Positions 33,611 to 42,328 of a stretch of DNA of 64,000 nucleotides are shown here, piece by piece. Each line of letters starts with the position of its first letter. Within the stretch, counting starts at the first letter, position 1. Origin of the DNA: Lachnospiraceae bacterium (lineage in GTDB: Bacteria > Bacillota > Clostridia > Lachnospirales > Lachnospiraceae); the NCBI GenBank assembly GCA_900766915.1, contig CAAFXE010000398.1, positions 7,499 through 71,498 on the forward strand, in the 5' to 3' direction. Under the pieces are notes generated by a model. It was not told the origin of the DNA. It worked only from the letters and a program-made list of their open reading frames with translations, and made no database searches. The position numbers and the translations under genes were made by a program.

Positions 33611-34516
33611 CTATACTGTGCTTAATTTCTGTTCCAGTTCCTCTTCAGTGATGGAAAGGCGTTTTATAGCCTCCGTGGAACTGAGCAGGCCATCTTTTAC
33701 AAGTGATATTAGCATTTTTTCTTCCCCACGTTTTTCTCCGCGTTTTTCCCCACGTTCCTCTCCACGCTTTTCTCCGCGTTGTTCTCCAATTTCTTCTGCT
33801 CGTTTTTCTCTTTCTCGGATTTCATCTTCCATAAGTTCATATAATGCTCGACACATTTTTCTTGCCTCCATAAAGATCTCTTTATTCGCTTCAACGATAA
33901 TATTCATCAGCGATTGGTGTAGACTGTCATTTTGAAAATTTTTATAAGCTTTCAACAGATTCTCAGCATCTTCTACCGTATTCAGGTCATTGGTCAGGTG
34001 ATGAAGCCAGAAATTTTCTGCCTTCGGTAACTGAGATGTTACTAAAAATTGTATTGGAAATCTGTCACCATATACGTAATATATACCGGCACTCTGTTTT
34101 TTGACTTGCAGATGCTGTTCCTTCTCAAGATGTCGGATTACTTTTCTTGGATACCGTTTCGTTACATAGGATATTGTGATTTCCTTTGCCTTAATGCTAT
34201 TTACTGTTTGTGTGTCTGATTTATAAAAGCAGGCGTATCCATAAACTTTATAGAAATCATCTACACTCAGATAATCATCGGGACTTTTATACTCTATGAT
34301 ATTATGTTTTCTGAAAATTCTCCCAATATTTTTTCTGATGGACACCTGAGGATTCTTTTTGATAATTAACACATCGATTTCTTTGGGTTTTGTTCCCAAT
34401 TGATGTTCGTTTTCAAAAGTTAAATCGTGGGCTTCCTCTGCAAATTCAATTTGAATTCCGGCATAAAATGCAGGATGCCATTGCAAATCAGATTTTTCCT
34501 TTGTTTCTTCGTTCAT
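33611..34516 (-). CDS. Rpn/PD-(D/E)xK-type putative transposase/nuclease with GEKR repeats
   Basis: A 301-residue protein of the Rpn/DUF4351-like family common in Lachnospiraceae. The nuclease-like core has KPKEIDVLIIKKN (Asp about 48) and HNIIEYKSPDDYLSVDDFYK (E-x-K), a PD-(D/E)xK pattern. The C-terminal third contains a charged coil with tandem tetrapeptides (GEQR, GEKR, GEER, GEKR, GEKR, GEEK), coded by 12-bp repeats at about 33718-33785, then a helical tail. Members are linked to DNA recombination, though many lack shown activity. GGAGG sits in a small hairpin before the ATG (GTGAACTTC with GGAGGTTCAC). A decayed copy lies at 39181-39540. Confidence 0.8.
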   Translation of the reverse strand: MNEETKEKSDLQWHPAFYAGIQIEFAEEAHDLTFENEHQLGTKPKEIDVLIIKKNPQVSIRKNIGRIFRKHNIIEYKSPDDYLSVDDFYKVYGYACFYKSDTQTVNSIKAKEITISYVTKRYPRKVIRHLEKEQHLQVKKQSAGIYYVYGDRFPIQFLVTSQLPKAENFWLHHLTNDLNTVEDAENLLKAYKNFQNDSLHQSLMNIIVEANKEIFMEARKMCRALYELMEDEIREREKRAEEIGEQRGEKRGEERGEKRGEKRGEEKMLISLVKDGLLSSTEAIKRLSITEEELEQKLSTV

Positions 34517-34750
34517 TGTGAACCTCCTTATGGAATTATTAGAAGTTCACGATGAGATTTCTTCGAGAACTTCTGCAAAATTATGGGATTAAGCATGAAT
34601 TTCTCAAAGACACAGATATGATCTGCAATAGAATGAATTGAATTCCCCATTTTGGAACCAATGGGTTTAAGAAACTTTGCTTATTAATATCTTAACATAA
34701 CAAACAAATTATCACAATCAAAATAATTTACTTTCCATTATGATACAAAA

Positions 34751-34803
34751 TTACAATATTGTAATCAATACTACAATACACGGTGTGGAACAAGTGTTAA
34801 AGT
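34751..34803 (+). promoter_or_regulatory. Direct-repeat promoter, site A (SGNH-GH3-esterase operon)
   Basis: TTAC at 34751 (in ATTACAATATT), a second box CTAC at 34771, exactly 20 bp apart; -10 TAAAGT at 34798, exactly 27 bp after the second box. No good -35 hexamer. It shares this geometry with sites B, C and D. Confidence 0.75.
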
Positions 34804-34856
34804 AAAATTATCAATGTGGTTATAAAAACATTGAAATATTTATACGGGGGTAACAA

Positions 34857-35651
34857 ATGCGAAAGAAAAAAGTTTATTTAATTCTTCTTATTTTGCTGCT
34901 TGTCGCAGCCTGGATTGCGTTTTGTGGATATCAGTGGAGTTGGGGACCATTTGATTTTCTACATAACGTGAAAACAAATAAAATGCCTGGAAATGATGAA
35001 AAGTATGGTCTGGAGTATGCGGGCAACGTAGAAAACAGTTTGTTAAAAGGAAAGGTGATTTGTTTTCTTGGCTCTTCTGTAACAAAAGGAGCGGCTTCAG
35101 GCGGTGTTTCTTTTGTAGATTATATAGGGCAAAGAAATCAGTGTGAAGTAATAAAGGAAGCAGTTTCAGGTACAACCCTTGTGGAAGAGGGCGTTGGTTC
35201 CTACGTTTCCAGATTAAAAAAAATAGATACAGGAAAAAAAGTGGACTTATTTGTTTGTCAGCTTTCCACAAACGATGCATCTCAGGGAAAAGAACTTGGC
35301 GGGATCAGTGATTCTTTTGATTGCTCCGATTTTGATACAAAGACGATAACCGGAGCCATGGAATACATGATTGCTTATGTAAAAGAAACATGGAATTGTC
35401 CGGTAGTGTTCTATACGGGAACAAAGTATGAAAGCGAAGCATATCAGAACATGGTGACACGTTTGTCGGAACTCCAGGAAAAATGGGATATCGGGGTCAT
35501 TAATCTGTGGGATGATGCGGAAATGAATCAGGTTTCTGATACAGACTATGCATTATATATGGCAGACCCGATTCATCCGACAAAAGCAGGGTATCTGAAG
35601 TGGTGGACACCCAAGATAGAAGCTGGACTTTATGAACAGTTTAGTAGATAG
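34857..35651 (+). CDS. Membrane-anchored SGNH/GDSL-type esterase
   Basis: A 264-residue protein. Residues 1-24 form a signal anchor (VYLILLILLLVAAWIAFCGY). SGNH blocks: FLGSSVTKG (block I, Ser nucleophile, about 70-78), VSGTTL (block II-like Gly), CQLSTNDAS (block III Asn) and ADPIHPTKAGY (block V Asp/His). It probably removes acyl groups from glycans outside the cell before uptake. First gene of an operon with a GH3 enzyme and a second esterase, under direct-repeat promoter A. GGGGGT precedes the ATG. Confidence 0.85.
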   Translation: MRKKKVYLILLILLLVAAWIAFCGYQWSWGPFDFLHNVKTNKMPGNDEKYGLEYAGNVENSLLKGKVICFLGSSVTKGAASGGVSFVDYIGQRNQCEVIKEAVSGTTLVEEGVGSYVSRLKKIDTGKKVDLFVCQLSTNDASQGKELGGISDSFDCSDFDTKTITGAMEYMIAYVKETWNCPVVFYTGTKYESEAYQNMVTRLSELQEKWDIGVINLWDDAEMNQVSDTDYALYMADPIHPTKAGYLKWWTPKIEAGLYEQFSR

Positions 35652-35672
35652 AAATAGAAGGAGCAGAAGATT

Positions 35673-38051
35673 ATGAAACACAAAGAAATCATCGACAAAA
35701 TGACCTTAGAGGAAAAGATTGCCCTGTGCAGTGGTAAGGATTTCTGGCACACCAAGGATTTTGAAAAGTATGGAATCCCATCTATGATGATGTGCGATGG
35801 GCCCCACGGATTAAGAAAACAGGAAGATACAGCAGATATGCTGGGTGTAAATGCATCTGTTCCGGCAACTGCATTCCCGACTGCGGCAGCTACCGGATGC
35901 AGCTTTGATACAGAGCTTCTGGGAAAAATCGGGGGAGCCATTGCAGAGGAAGCAAAAGAAAATCAGGTGGGCCTTGTGTTAGGACCCGGAGCAAACCTGA
36001 AAAGAAATCCGCTTTGTGGACGCAATTTTGAGTATTTTTCCGAGGATCCTTATCTGGCAGGAAAGCTGTCAGCAGCATATATCAAAGAAGCACAGAAGGA
36101 CGGAATTGGAAACAGCTTAAAACATTTTGCCTGCAATAATCAGGAATATAAGCGGTTTTCTTCCGATAGCATTCTGGATGAGCGTACCATGAGGGAATTG
36201 TATCTGACTGCGTTTGAAATTGCAGTGAAAGAAGGCCATCCGAAAACAGTGATGTGTTCTTACAATAAAATCAATGGAGTGCACAGCAGCGATAACAAGG
36301 AACTGCTTACTGATATTCTGCGAAAAGACTGGGGCTTTGACGGACTTGTGGTAACAGACTGGGGTGCCATGTCCGATCGGATCAAAGGCTTTGCGGCAGG
36401 GTGTGATCTTTCTATGCCGGGTGGCAGTGATTATATGGAAAAAGAAGCAGCAGAGGCTGTAAAAAATGAAACCCTGTCTGAAGAAGAGATCGATTTATGC
36501 GCAGACCGTGTACTGACACTTGTGATGGAAGCTGCAGAAGTACTAAAACAGAAGACAGAGTATAACAGAGAAGCACATCATGTCCTTGCACAGGAAGCGG
36601 CTGAAAAAAGTGCAGTTCTCCTGAAAAATGAGCAAAATATCCTTCCATTAAAGAAAGGTGATAGAATCGCACTGATTGGTGCCATGGCAAAAGAACCCCG
36701 ATATCAAGGAGCAGGTTCCAGTCATATAAATCCGACAAAACTGGATAAACTGGTGGAACTGATGCCGGAGGCAGTCTATGCACAGGGCTGTACTACAACG
36801 GGAGATACCACAGAGGAACTGCTTGCGGAGGCTGTAAAAGCTGCAAAGGCCGCTGATGTGGCTGTAGTCTGTGCAGGACTTACGGATAGCTATGAGTCAG
36901 AGGGCTTTGACCGGGCAGATCTAAAGATGCCAAAAGGTCATGTGCAGATAATTGAAGCGGTGGCAAAGGCAAATCCCAATGTGGTAGTTGTCTTAATGTG
37001 CGGAAGCGTCGTAGAAATGCCTTGGGAAGACAAGGTCAAAGGTATCTTGTTTATGGGCTTATCCGGACAGGCGGGATCGAGCGCCATCCGCAATCTCTTA
37101 TACGGAGAAGCAAATCCGAGCGGAAGACTGGCAGAAACATGGCCAATCAAATATGAAGATTGTCCAAGTGCCAGCTTCTATGCAAACGGAAAGAAAAATG
37201 GGGAATACAGAGAGGGAATCTATGTTGGCTATCGCTACTATGATAAAGCAGGCGTACCGGTTCGTTATCCCTTCGGTTATGGATTAAGCTATACTACATT
37301 TACCTATGGTACACCGGAAATCTCCCAAAATGAGGGAGAGGATTTCTCCTATTGTGTGAAGGTTGACGTGACAAACAGCGGTTCTTTAGCCGGCGGAGAG
37401 GTTGTACAGCTTTATGTAGCTGCACCACAGGATGGAATCCATCGCCCCATCAGGGAATTAAAGGGATTTGAAAAAGTATATCTGAAACCGGGTGAGAGAC
37501 AAACAGTCGAACTAGCATTGACAGACAGAAGCTTTGCAGTATGGTCTGACGGCAGATTCAGGGTTCCGGGCGGAAACTATGAAATTTTTGTAGGAGGAAC
37601 ACCGGGCACCCTGAGAAGTGCAGGGACCATACAGATAGAATCACAGGGTGAGAATGTTTTCATTCCATCCTGGCAGCCAGGAAGCTGGTATGAAAAGCCA
37701 GACGGAACTGTTACCAAAGAGCAGTGGGAGACCATGCTTGGCCATACGGTAGAAGAACCGAAGCTTGTAAAGGGACAATTTACCATGGACAATACGGTGA
37801 TGGAAATGAGGGATTACTCCTTGATCATGAAAATCATGTATAAGGCAATGGAAGCTACGGTTGCCAAAGGCTTTGGCGGAAAGGCAGATTATTCGATTCC
37901 GGAGTTTAAAATGATGATGATGAGCAGTGCAGACTGCTCTATGAGCGGCATGCAGATCAACGGCGGCATGAAAGGCCACCTGATGGAGGGAATGCTTGCC
38001 ATGGCAAACGGACATTTCTTTAAAGGGATAAAGCTGATGATGAAAAAGTAG
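35673..38051 (+). CDS. GH3 beta-glycosidase with Met-rich C-terminal tail
   Basis: A 792-residue retaining enzyme. N-terminal barrel from KMTLEEKIALCSGKDFWHTK, with KHFACNNQE and the nucleophile Asp in VVTDWGAMSDR (about 222-232); alpha/beta sandwich domain (about 300-520); fibronectin III-like domain (about 555-640). A C-terminal extension of about 110 residues ends in a Met-rich region (EFKMMMMSSADCSMSGMQIN, then GHLMEGMLAMANGHFF), seen in related Firmicutes enzymes but of unknown use. No signal peptide. The GH3 activity cannot be assigned more closely than beta-glucosidase/xylosidase-like. Middle gene of the operon. Confidence 0.92.
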   Translation: MKHKEIIDKMTLEEKIALCSGKDFWHTKDFEKYGIPSMMMCDGPHGLRKQEDTADMLGVNASVPATAFPTAAATGCSFDTELLGKIGGAIAEEAKENQVGLVLGPGANLKRNPLCGRNFEYFSEDPYLAGKLSAAYIKEAQKDGIGNSLKHFACNNQEYKRFSSDSILDERTMRELYLTAFEIAVKEGHPKTVMCSYNKINGVHSSDNKELLTDILRKDWGFDGLVVTDWGAMSDRIKGFAAGCDLSMPGGSDYMEKEAAEAVKNETLSEEEIDLCADRVLTLVMEAAEVLKQKTEYNREAHHVLAQEAAEKSAVLLKNEQNILPLKKGDRIALIGAMAKEPRYQGAGSSHINPTKLDKLVELMPEAVYAQGCTTTGDTTEELLAEAVKAAKAADVAVVCAGLTDSYESEGFDRADLKMPKGHVQIIEAVAKANPNVVVVLMCGSVVEMPWEDKVKGILFMGLSGQAGSSAIRNLLYGEANPSGRLAETWPIKYEDCPSASFYANGKKNGEYREGIYVGYRYYDKAGVPVRYPFGYGLSYTTFTYGTPEISQNEGEDFSYCVKVDVTNSGSLAGGEVVQLYVAAPQDGIHRPIRELKGFEKVYLKPGERQTVELALTDRSFAVWSDGRFRVPGGNYEIFVGGTPGTLRSAGTIQIESQGENVFIPSWQPGSWYEKPDGTVTKEQWETMLGHTVEEPKLVKGQFTMDNTVMEMRDYSLIMKIMYKAMEATVAKGFGGKADYSIPEFKMMMMSSADCSMSGMQINGGMKGHLMEGMLAMANGHFFKGIKLMMKK

Positions 38052-38063
38052 GATGGTATTAAG

Positions 38064-39074
38064 ATGAACAGAAAAACATTTTATTTATGGAAAAAAGAAG
38101 AATACAGCTATCCATGTGCAGGAGATTTTTTGCCGAATATCACAGCCTATCTTCATGATGACGAAGAAATGCGCCCGGCAATCATCATTGTGCCGGGAGG
38201 TGGATATGCTATGGTCAGCCCTACGGAGGGTGAGATTGTTGCAAAGAAATTTTATGAAGCAGGATATCAGGCGTTTGTATTGACATACACCACCAATATG
38301 TTTCGGATCGCGCCATTGAAAAAGCAGCCCCTTCAGGATATTTCCCGTGCAGTGAGATATTTACGTAAACATGCGAAGGAACTGCATATAGAGGAAAACA
38401 AAGTTGCCTGCTGCGGATTTTCCGCAGGTGCACACCTGACCGGAAGTCTGGCAGTTCATTACAGGGACGATTCCTTAAAGAATGATCCCTGGCAGGAGCT
38501 TTCCAACCGTCCGGATGCGGTCATCCTAAGCTATCCTGTCATTACAAGCGGGGAAAAGGCACACAGGGAAAGCTTTGATCTGCTGCTTGGAAACAAAGCT
38601 TCCGGGGAAGAACTTTTGTGGGCTAGTTTAGAAAAGCAAGTGACTGCGGACACACCGCCTGCATTTCTATGGCAGACACTGACCGATGAACTGGTTCCGG
38701 TAGAAAACAGTATCTGTTTTGCAAAGGCATGCAGAAGTATGGGCGTGTCCTGCGAACTTCATCTTTTTATGGAAGGAAAGCACGGTATGAGTCTTGCAGA
38801 TGAAGCTTGGGCAGCCAACGACATTGGTGAGGACAGCTTATATACTATGCAGCAGCAATGGCAGACAATGAAAACACTTTACCAGATGAGTCCTGCTTCC
38901 ATTCCGGAAATGTTTGCAGCGGCGGCACAAACAGCGTCTTTAAAGGATTTTGTAACAGAATGGTCAAAGGCAACTGCTTCTTATCACTCACAGGAAGAAC
39001 AGCATGCAGATCCGTCTGTTCGCCAGTGGCTTTCTCTAGGGCTTTCGTGGCTGAATAAAGTTTTGCTTCTTTAG
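38064..39074 (+). CDS. Alpha/beta-hydrolase carbohydrate esterase
   Basis: A 336-residue cytoplasmic esterase of the acetyl-xylan-esterase-like alpha/beta class: oxyanion-region IIVPGGGYAMVSP, nucleophile in CCGFSAGAHLTG (Ser about 120), acid Asp in LTDELVP and His in EGKHGMSLAD. The C-terminal 70 residues are an unusual helical tail. It probably deacetylates imported oligosaccharides for the GH3 enzyme encoded 12 bp upstream. A damaged duplicate lies at 33534-33592. GGATGGTATTAAG gives only a weak ribosome binding site; coupling is likely. Confidence 0.88.
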   Translation: MNRKTFYLWKKEEYSYPCAGDFLPNITAYLHDDEEMRPAIIIVPGGGYAMVSPTEGEIVAKKFYEAGYQAFVLTYTTNMFRIAPLKKQPLQDISRAVRYLRKHAKELHIEENKVACCGFSAGAHLTGSLAVHYRDDSLKNDPWQELSNRPDAVILSYPVITSGEKAHRESFDLLLGNKASGEELLWASLEKQVTADTPPAFLWQTLTDELVPVENSICFAKACRSMGVSCELHLFMEGKHGMSLADEAWAANDIGEDSLYTMQQQWQTMKTLYQMSPASIPEMFAAAAQTASLKDFVTEWSKATASYHSQEEQHADPSVRQWLSLGLSWLNKVLLL

Positions 39075-39141
39075 AAAAAATACAATAGAAAAGGGAGGGA
39101 CAAGGGAAGATTCACTGTCCGAAGTATCTCGATGAAATATT

Positions 39142-39180
39142 ATTTGAGCTCAAGCAGATGCCTGAGCTCAAATTATTTGT
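39142..39180 (+). terminator. Terminator of the SGNH-GH3-esterase operon
   Basis: ATTTGAGCTCA (39142-39152) pairs perfectly with TGAGCTCAAAT (39163-39173), followed by TATTTGTATTTTT. Confidence 0.75.
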
Positions 39181-39535
39181 ATTTTTCTCTTTCTCTGCTT
39201 TCATCTTCCATAAGTTCATATAATGCTCGACACATTTTTCTTGCCTCCATAAATATTTCGTATCTGTTCAGTGCCTTCCAGATACAAAGCAAAAATCCAT
39301 ACAAAATTTGCTTCGCAAATGGATTTTTCCTTTGTTTCTTCGTTCATTGTGAACCTCCTTATGAAATTATTAGAAGTTCACGATGCGGTTTCTTTGAGAA
39401 CTTCTGCAAAATTATGGGATTAAGCATGAATTTCTCAAAGACACAGATATGATCTGCAATAGAATGAATCGAATTCCCCACCTTGGAACCAGTGGGTTTA
39501 AGAAACTTTGCTTACTGACATCTTAGCATAAAAAA
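39181..39535 (-). pseudogene. Decayed second copy of the Rpn-family gene
   Basis: 39181-39253 matches the 3' part of the intact gene (33805-33874) and 39322-39535 matches its first codons, ribosome binding site and upstream region (34491-34703) with few mismatches. The roughly 600 bp between are gone, replaced by a composite REP repeat. No full protein can be made. Confidence 0.85.
39260..39328. repeat. Composite palindromic repeat (REP-like), copy 2
   Basis: Unit 1 at 39260-39285 (GTATCTG..CAGATAC, with compensating changes) and unit 2 at 39289-39328 (GCAAAAATCCAT..ATGGATTTTT), same order and spacing as 26193-26262. It lies exactly at the deletion junction of the Rpn relic. Confidence 0.8.
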
Positions 39536-39597
39536 TAAATGACCACAATCAGTATTATCTGTTTTTATATTTGAATTTCTATTTCGTGCAAAGATAT

Positions 39598-39650
39598 TTA
39601 CAATATAAAGCTTAAATTTACAATACGTTGAACAAGATTTCTGCTAAAGT
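39598..39650 (+). promoter_or_regulatory. Direct-repeat promoter, site B (GH78-GH43 operon)
   Basis: TTAC at 39598 and 39618 (20 bp apart, both within TTTACAAT), -10 TAAAGT at 39645, 27 bp after the second box. The sequence from the second box to the -10 also resembles site A (GAACAAG shared), in keeping with the duplication. Confidence 0.78.
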
Positions 39651-39662
39651 GAAATCAGATCA

Positions 39663-39688
39663 GTTACTGGAACGGAGTGAACAGTAAC
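39663..39688. repeat. Solo palindromic repeat unit 1 in the GH78 leader
   Basis: A 26-bp hairpin, GTTACTGGAACGG..CAGTAAC, the reverse complement of 26193-26218 with one change. It lies in the 5' untranslated region between promoter B and the GH78 start codon. Confidence 0.75.
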
Positions 39689-39736
39689 ATCATATGTATA
39701 AGATATGGATACAAAGATTTGACAAAGGAGAAGCAT

Positions 39737-42328
39737 ATGAAAATACGTAATTTACAGGCAAATCATCTGGATCATCCTATGGGGATTGATGGAAAAGGTA
39801 TCCGTCTGACCTGGTCTTTGGAAGGCGGAAAAAAGCAGACCGCATTTGAAGTGGTTGTTTCAGATCCTGAAGGAAAAGTTCTGGAAAGTCAGGTTGTAGA
39901 GAGTGACGAGATGAACTACATTTTACAGAAAGAAATTCCCACAAGGACAAAGGCAAATGTTCAGGTCGGTGTCTGGGATGAAGAAAACAGAAAGAGTGAT
40001 GCAAGTGTTCTGTCCATCGTAACCGGTATCGATAAAAATGAGTGGCAGGCGAAATGGATCAATCCGGAATTAAAAACGGAAGCGGCTGGTGTGAGAAGAG
40101 CCAGTTATCTTAAGAAAAGTGTTGATCTGTCAAAAGAAATGGTAGAACTTGCGAAAAGAAGAGGTGCATATCTCTACGCCACCTGCCATGGCATTATGAA
40201 TATCTACCTGAATGGGAAAGAAGTGACTAATCATTTATTCATGCCCGGAACTCAGCAATATAATAAGCGGTTAATGGTAGAGACTATTGAAGTTTCGTCT
40301 TTATTGCAGGAGGGGGAAAATGAACTGTTAGTTACGCTGGGAGATGGCTGGTACCGTGGCTCCATGGGAATGGCACAGGCAAAAAATGTGTATGGAGAAG
40401 ATATTGCATTGCTGTTACAGCTTGAGATAGATCAAAAGGTGATTGCAGTCTCTGATGAATCATGGGAAGCAACTCAGGATGGACCCATTGGAAGAAATGA
40501 TTTCATGGATGGAGAAGAATATGATTCCAGAAAAGAGTTAAGCAGTGCAGCTTTTCATCCGGTAAAAGTAGAAAAGTTCGGCTATGAACAGTTGATTTAT
40601 GTGGACACAGTACCTGTGACCGCCCATGAAATCTTCGATGCAAAGCTGATTGTTACCCCGCAAGGAGACAAGGTCCTGGATTTTGGTCAGAATATTGTGG
40701 GATACATCGCCTTTGATTTTGAAGGAAAAGAAGGACAGGAGCTGACTCTCATTCATGGAGAAACCTTGGATCTTTCCGGTAATTTTACAATTGAAAATTT
40801 CCAGAATGAGAAAAAACCGGTAAAACAGGAAGTTCATTATATTTGTAAGGATGGAAGAAATACCTATCATCCTACCAAAACTTATATGGGTTTTCGTTAT
40901 GTGGAAGTAGTTGCAGATTTTGAAATTGATCCAAAGGTTTTTCAGGCGATTGCGGTATATTCTGATATGAGGGTAACTGCTGATTTTTGCTGCGGCGTTT
41001 GGGAAGTCAATCAATTGTTTTCCAATGCTTTATGGTCTATGAAAGGGAACTTTGTGGATGTTCCCACAGACTGCCCAACGAGGGAAAAATCAGGATATTC
41101 CGGAGATGCGCAGGCATTTATCCATACTGCAATGTATCTGATGGATTGTTATCCAGTCTATGCTAAATGGATCAGGGAACAGGCTGCGGGTCAGTATGAA
41201 GATGGGGTGATTCCTCAGATCTCCCCGAAAAAAACTCCGCCAAATGTTAAAGAAAGCGTAGGAGGCGTGTTCTCTATGGAAGGGGGTATCGGATGGTCCG
41301 ATTCATTTGAAATCGTTCCGTATCGGTTATGGGAAAGATACGGAGATGTCGACCTTGTCAAAGAGCAATACGATGCCATGAAGCGTTGGACTGATTATGA
41401 AATCAAACGTGCAGGAAAAACACATTTGGTAAATCTTTTCAGACTGCCTTTAAAACACAGAAAATACATGATTGACACCGGCTGGATGTGGGGAGAATGG
41501 CTGGAACCCGGACAGGATGACCGCACCTATATCACAAAACTTGTTCAGGAAGGTGATCCGGAAATTGGCACAGCTTTCTATTATACGAACCTTTGTTACA
41601 TGAGAGACATGGCAAAGATGCTGGGAGAAAATCAGGACGCAGAAAGATACGGAGAGCTTGCCAAAAAGGCCAAAACTGCATATAGGGCAGTTTATCTGGA
41701 AAATGGTGAGGTAAAGGAAAGGAAACGGCAGTGCCGCCTGGTACGCCCCATTGCCCATGACCTGCTTTCGGAAAGTGAAAAGGAAAAAGCGGCAGCCCGT
41801 CTTGCACAGATGGTAAAGGAAAACAAAGATCATTTAAATACCGGATTCCTGACTACCCATGAGCTATGCAGAACTTTAAGCAGGTATGGACAAAACAAAA
41901 AGGCATATGATTTGCTTTTGCAAAAGGAGATCCCCGGCTGGTTGTATTCTGTGTACAATGGATGCACCACCATTCCGGAAAGCTGGGACTGCTTTCTGGA
42001 AAATGGAAAGCCTAAAAATTCCTTCAATCATTATGCGTATGGTGCCATTGCAGGATGGCTGATGGATTGTGCCGCAGGAGTGATTGTAGAAAAGGGGAAT
42101 ATTACGATCCGTCCATTTACAGATTCCCGTTTGGAATTTGTGAATGCAGCCTATGATTCTCCTTATGGAAGAATTGTTTCCAATTGGAAATATAAAGGAA
42201 ACCGGTTGATTTATCATATAGAAATACCAGCAAACTGTACTGCAACGATTGCAATCGAAGGAAAGCAGGAGATGACTGCAGGTGCCGGAAGCTATGACTT
42301 TGAGGTGTGTTTGGATGAAAAATCATGA
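39737..42328 (+). CDS. GH78 alpha-L-rhamnosidase (first of three)
   Basis: An 863-residue inverting hydrolase releasing terminal L-rhamnose. N-terminal beta-sandwich domains (MKIRNLQANHLDHPMGIDGK; GDGWYRGSMG near 205), then the (alpha/alpha)6 barrel: DVPTDCPTREKSGYSGDAQ with the acid Glu, WSDSFEIVPY, GCTTIPESWDCF with the candidate base Glu, and FNHYAYGAIAGW, then a C-terminal beta domain. Start at ATG 39737 (AAAGGAG upstream); an earlier in-frame ATG overlaps the promoter leader. No signal peptide, so intracellular. It is compact compared with the other two GH78 proteins. Confidence 0.93.
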   Translation: MKIRNLQANHLDHPMGIDGKGIRLTWSLEGGKKQTAFEVVVSDPEGKVLESQVVESDEMNYILQKEIPTRTKANVQVGVWDEENRKSDASVLSIVTGIDKNEWQAKWINPELKTEAAGVRRASYLKKSVDLSKEMVELAKRRGAYLYATCHGIMNIYLNGKEVTNHLFMPGTQQYNKRLMVETIEVSSLLQEGENELLVTLGDGWYRGSMGMAQAKNVYGEDIALLLQLEIDQKVIAVSDESWEATQDGPIGRNDFMDGEEYDSRKELSSAAFHPVKVEKFGYEQLIYVDTVPVTAHEIFDAKLIVTPQGDKVLDFGQNIVGYIAFDFEGKEGQELTLIHGETLDLSGNFTIENFQNEKKPVKQEVHYICKDGRNTYHPTKTYMGFRYVEVVADFEIDPKVFQAIAVYSDMRVTADFCCGVWEVNQLFSNALWSMKGNFVDVPTDCPTREKSGYSGDAQAFIHTAMYLMDCYPVYAKWIREQAAGQYEDGVIPQISPKKTPPNVKESVGGVFSMEGGIGWSDSFEIVPYRLWERYGDVDLVKEQYDAMKRWTDYEIKRAGKTHLVNLFRLPLKHRKYMIDTGWMWGEWLEPGQDDRTYITKLVQEGDPEIGTAFYYTNLCYMRDMAKMLGENQDAERYGELAKKAKTAYRAVYLENGEVKERKRQCRLVRPIAHDLLSESEKEKAAARLAQMVKENKDHLNTGFLTTHELCRTLSRYGQNKKAYDLLLQKEIPGWLYSVYNGCTTIPESWDCFLENGKPKNSFNHYAYGAIAGWLMDCAAGVIVEKGNITIRPFTDSRLEFVNAAYDSPYGRIVSNWKYKGNRLIYHIEIPANCTATIAIEGKQEMTAGAGSYDFEVCLDEKS

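Noticed and set aside
33534..33935. Plus-strand ORF rich in Ser, Pro and Arg repeats (SSPRFSPRFSPR)
   Set aside because: It is the antisense of the GEKR repeat of the Rpn-type gene and begins inside the esterase relic; no ribosome binding site or family.
40538..41014. Long antisense frames inside GH78 and other metabolic genes
   Set aside because: They mirror strongly coding plus-strand sequence and have no start signals or recognisable domains; treated as shadows.
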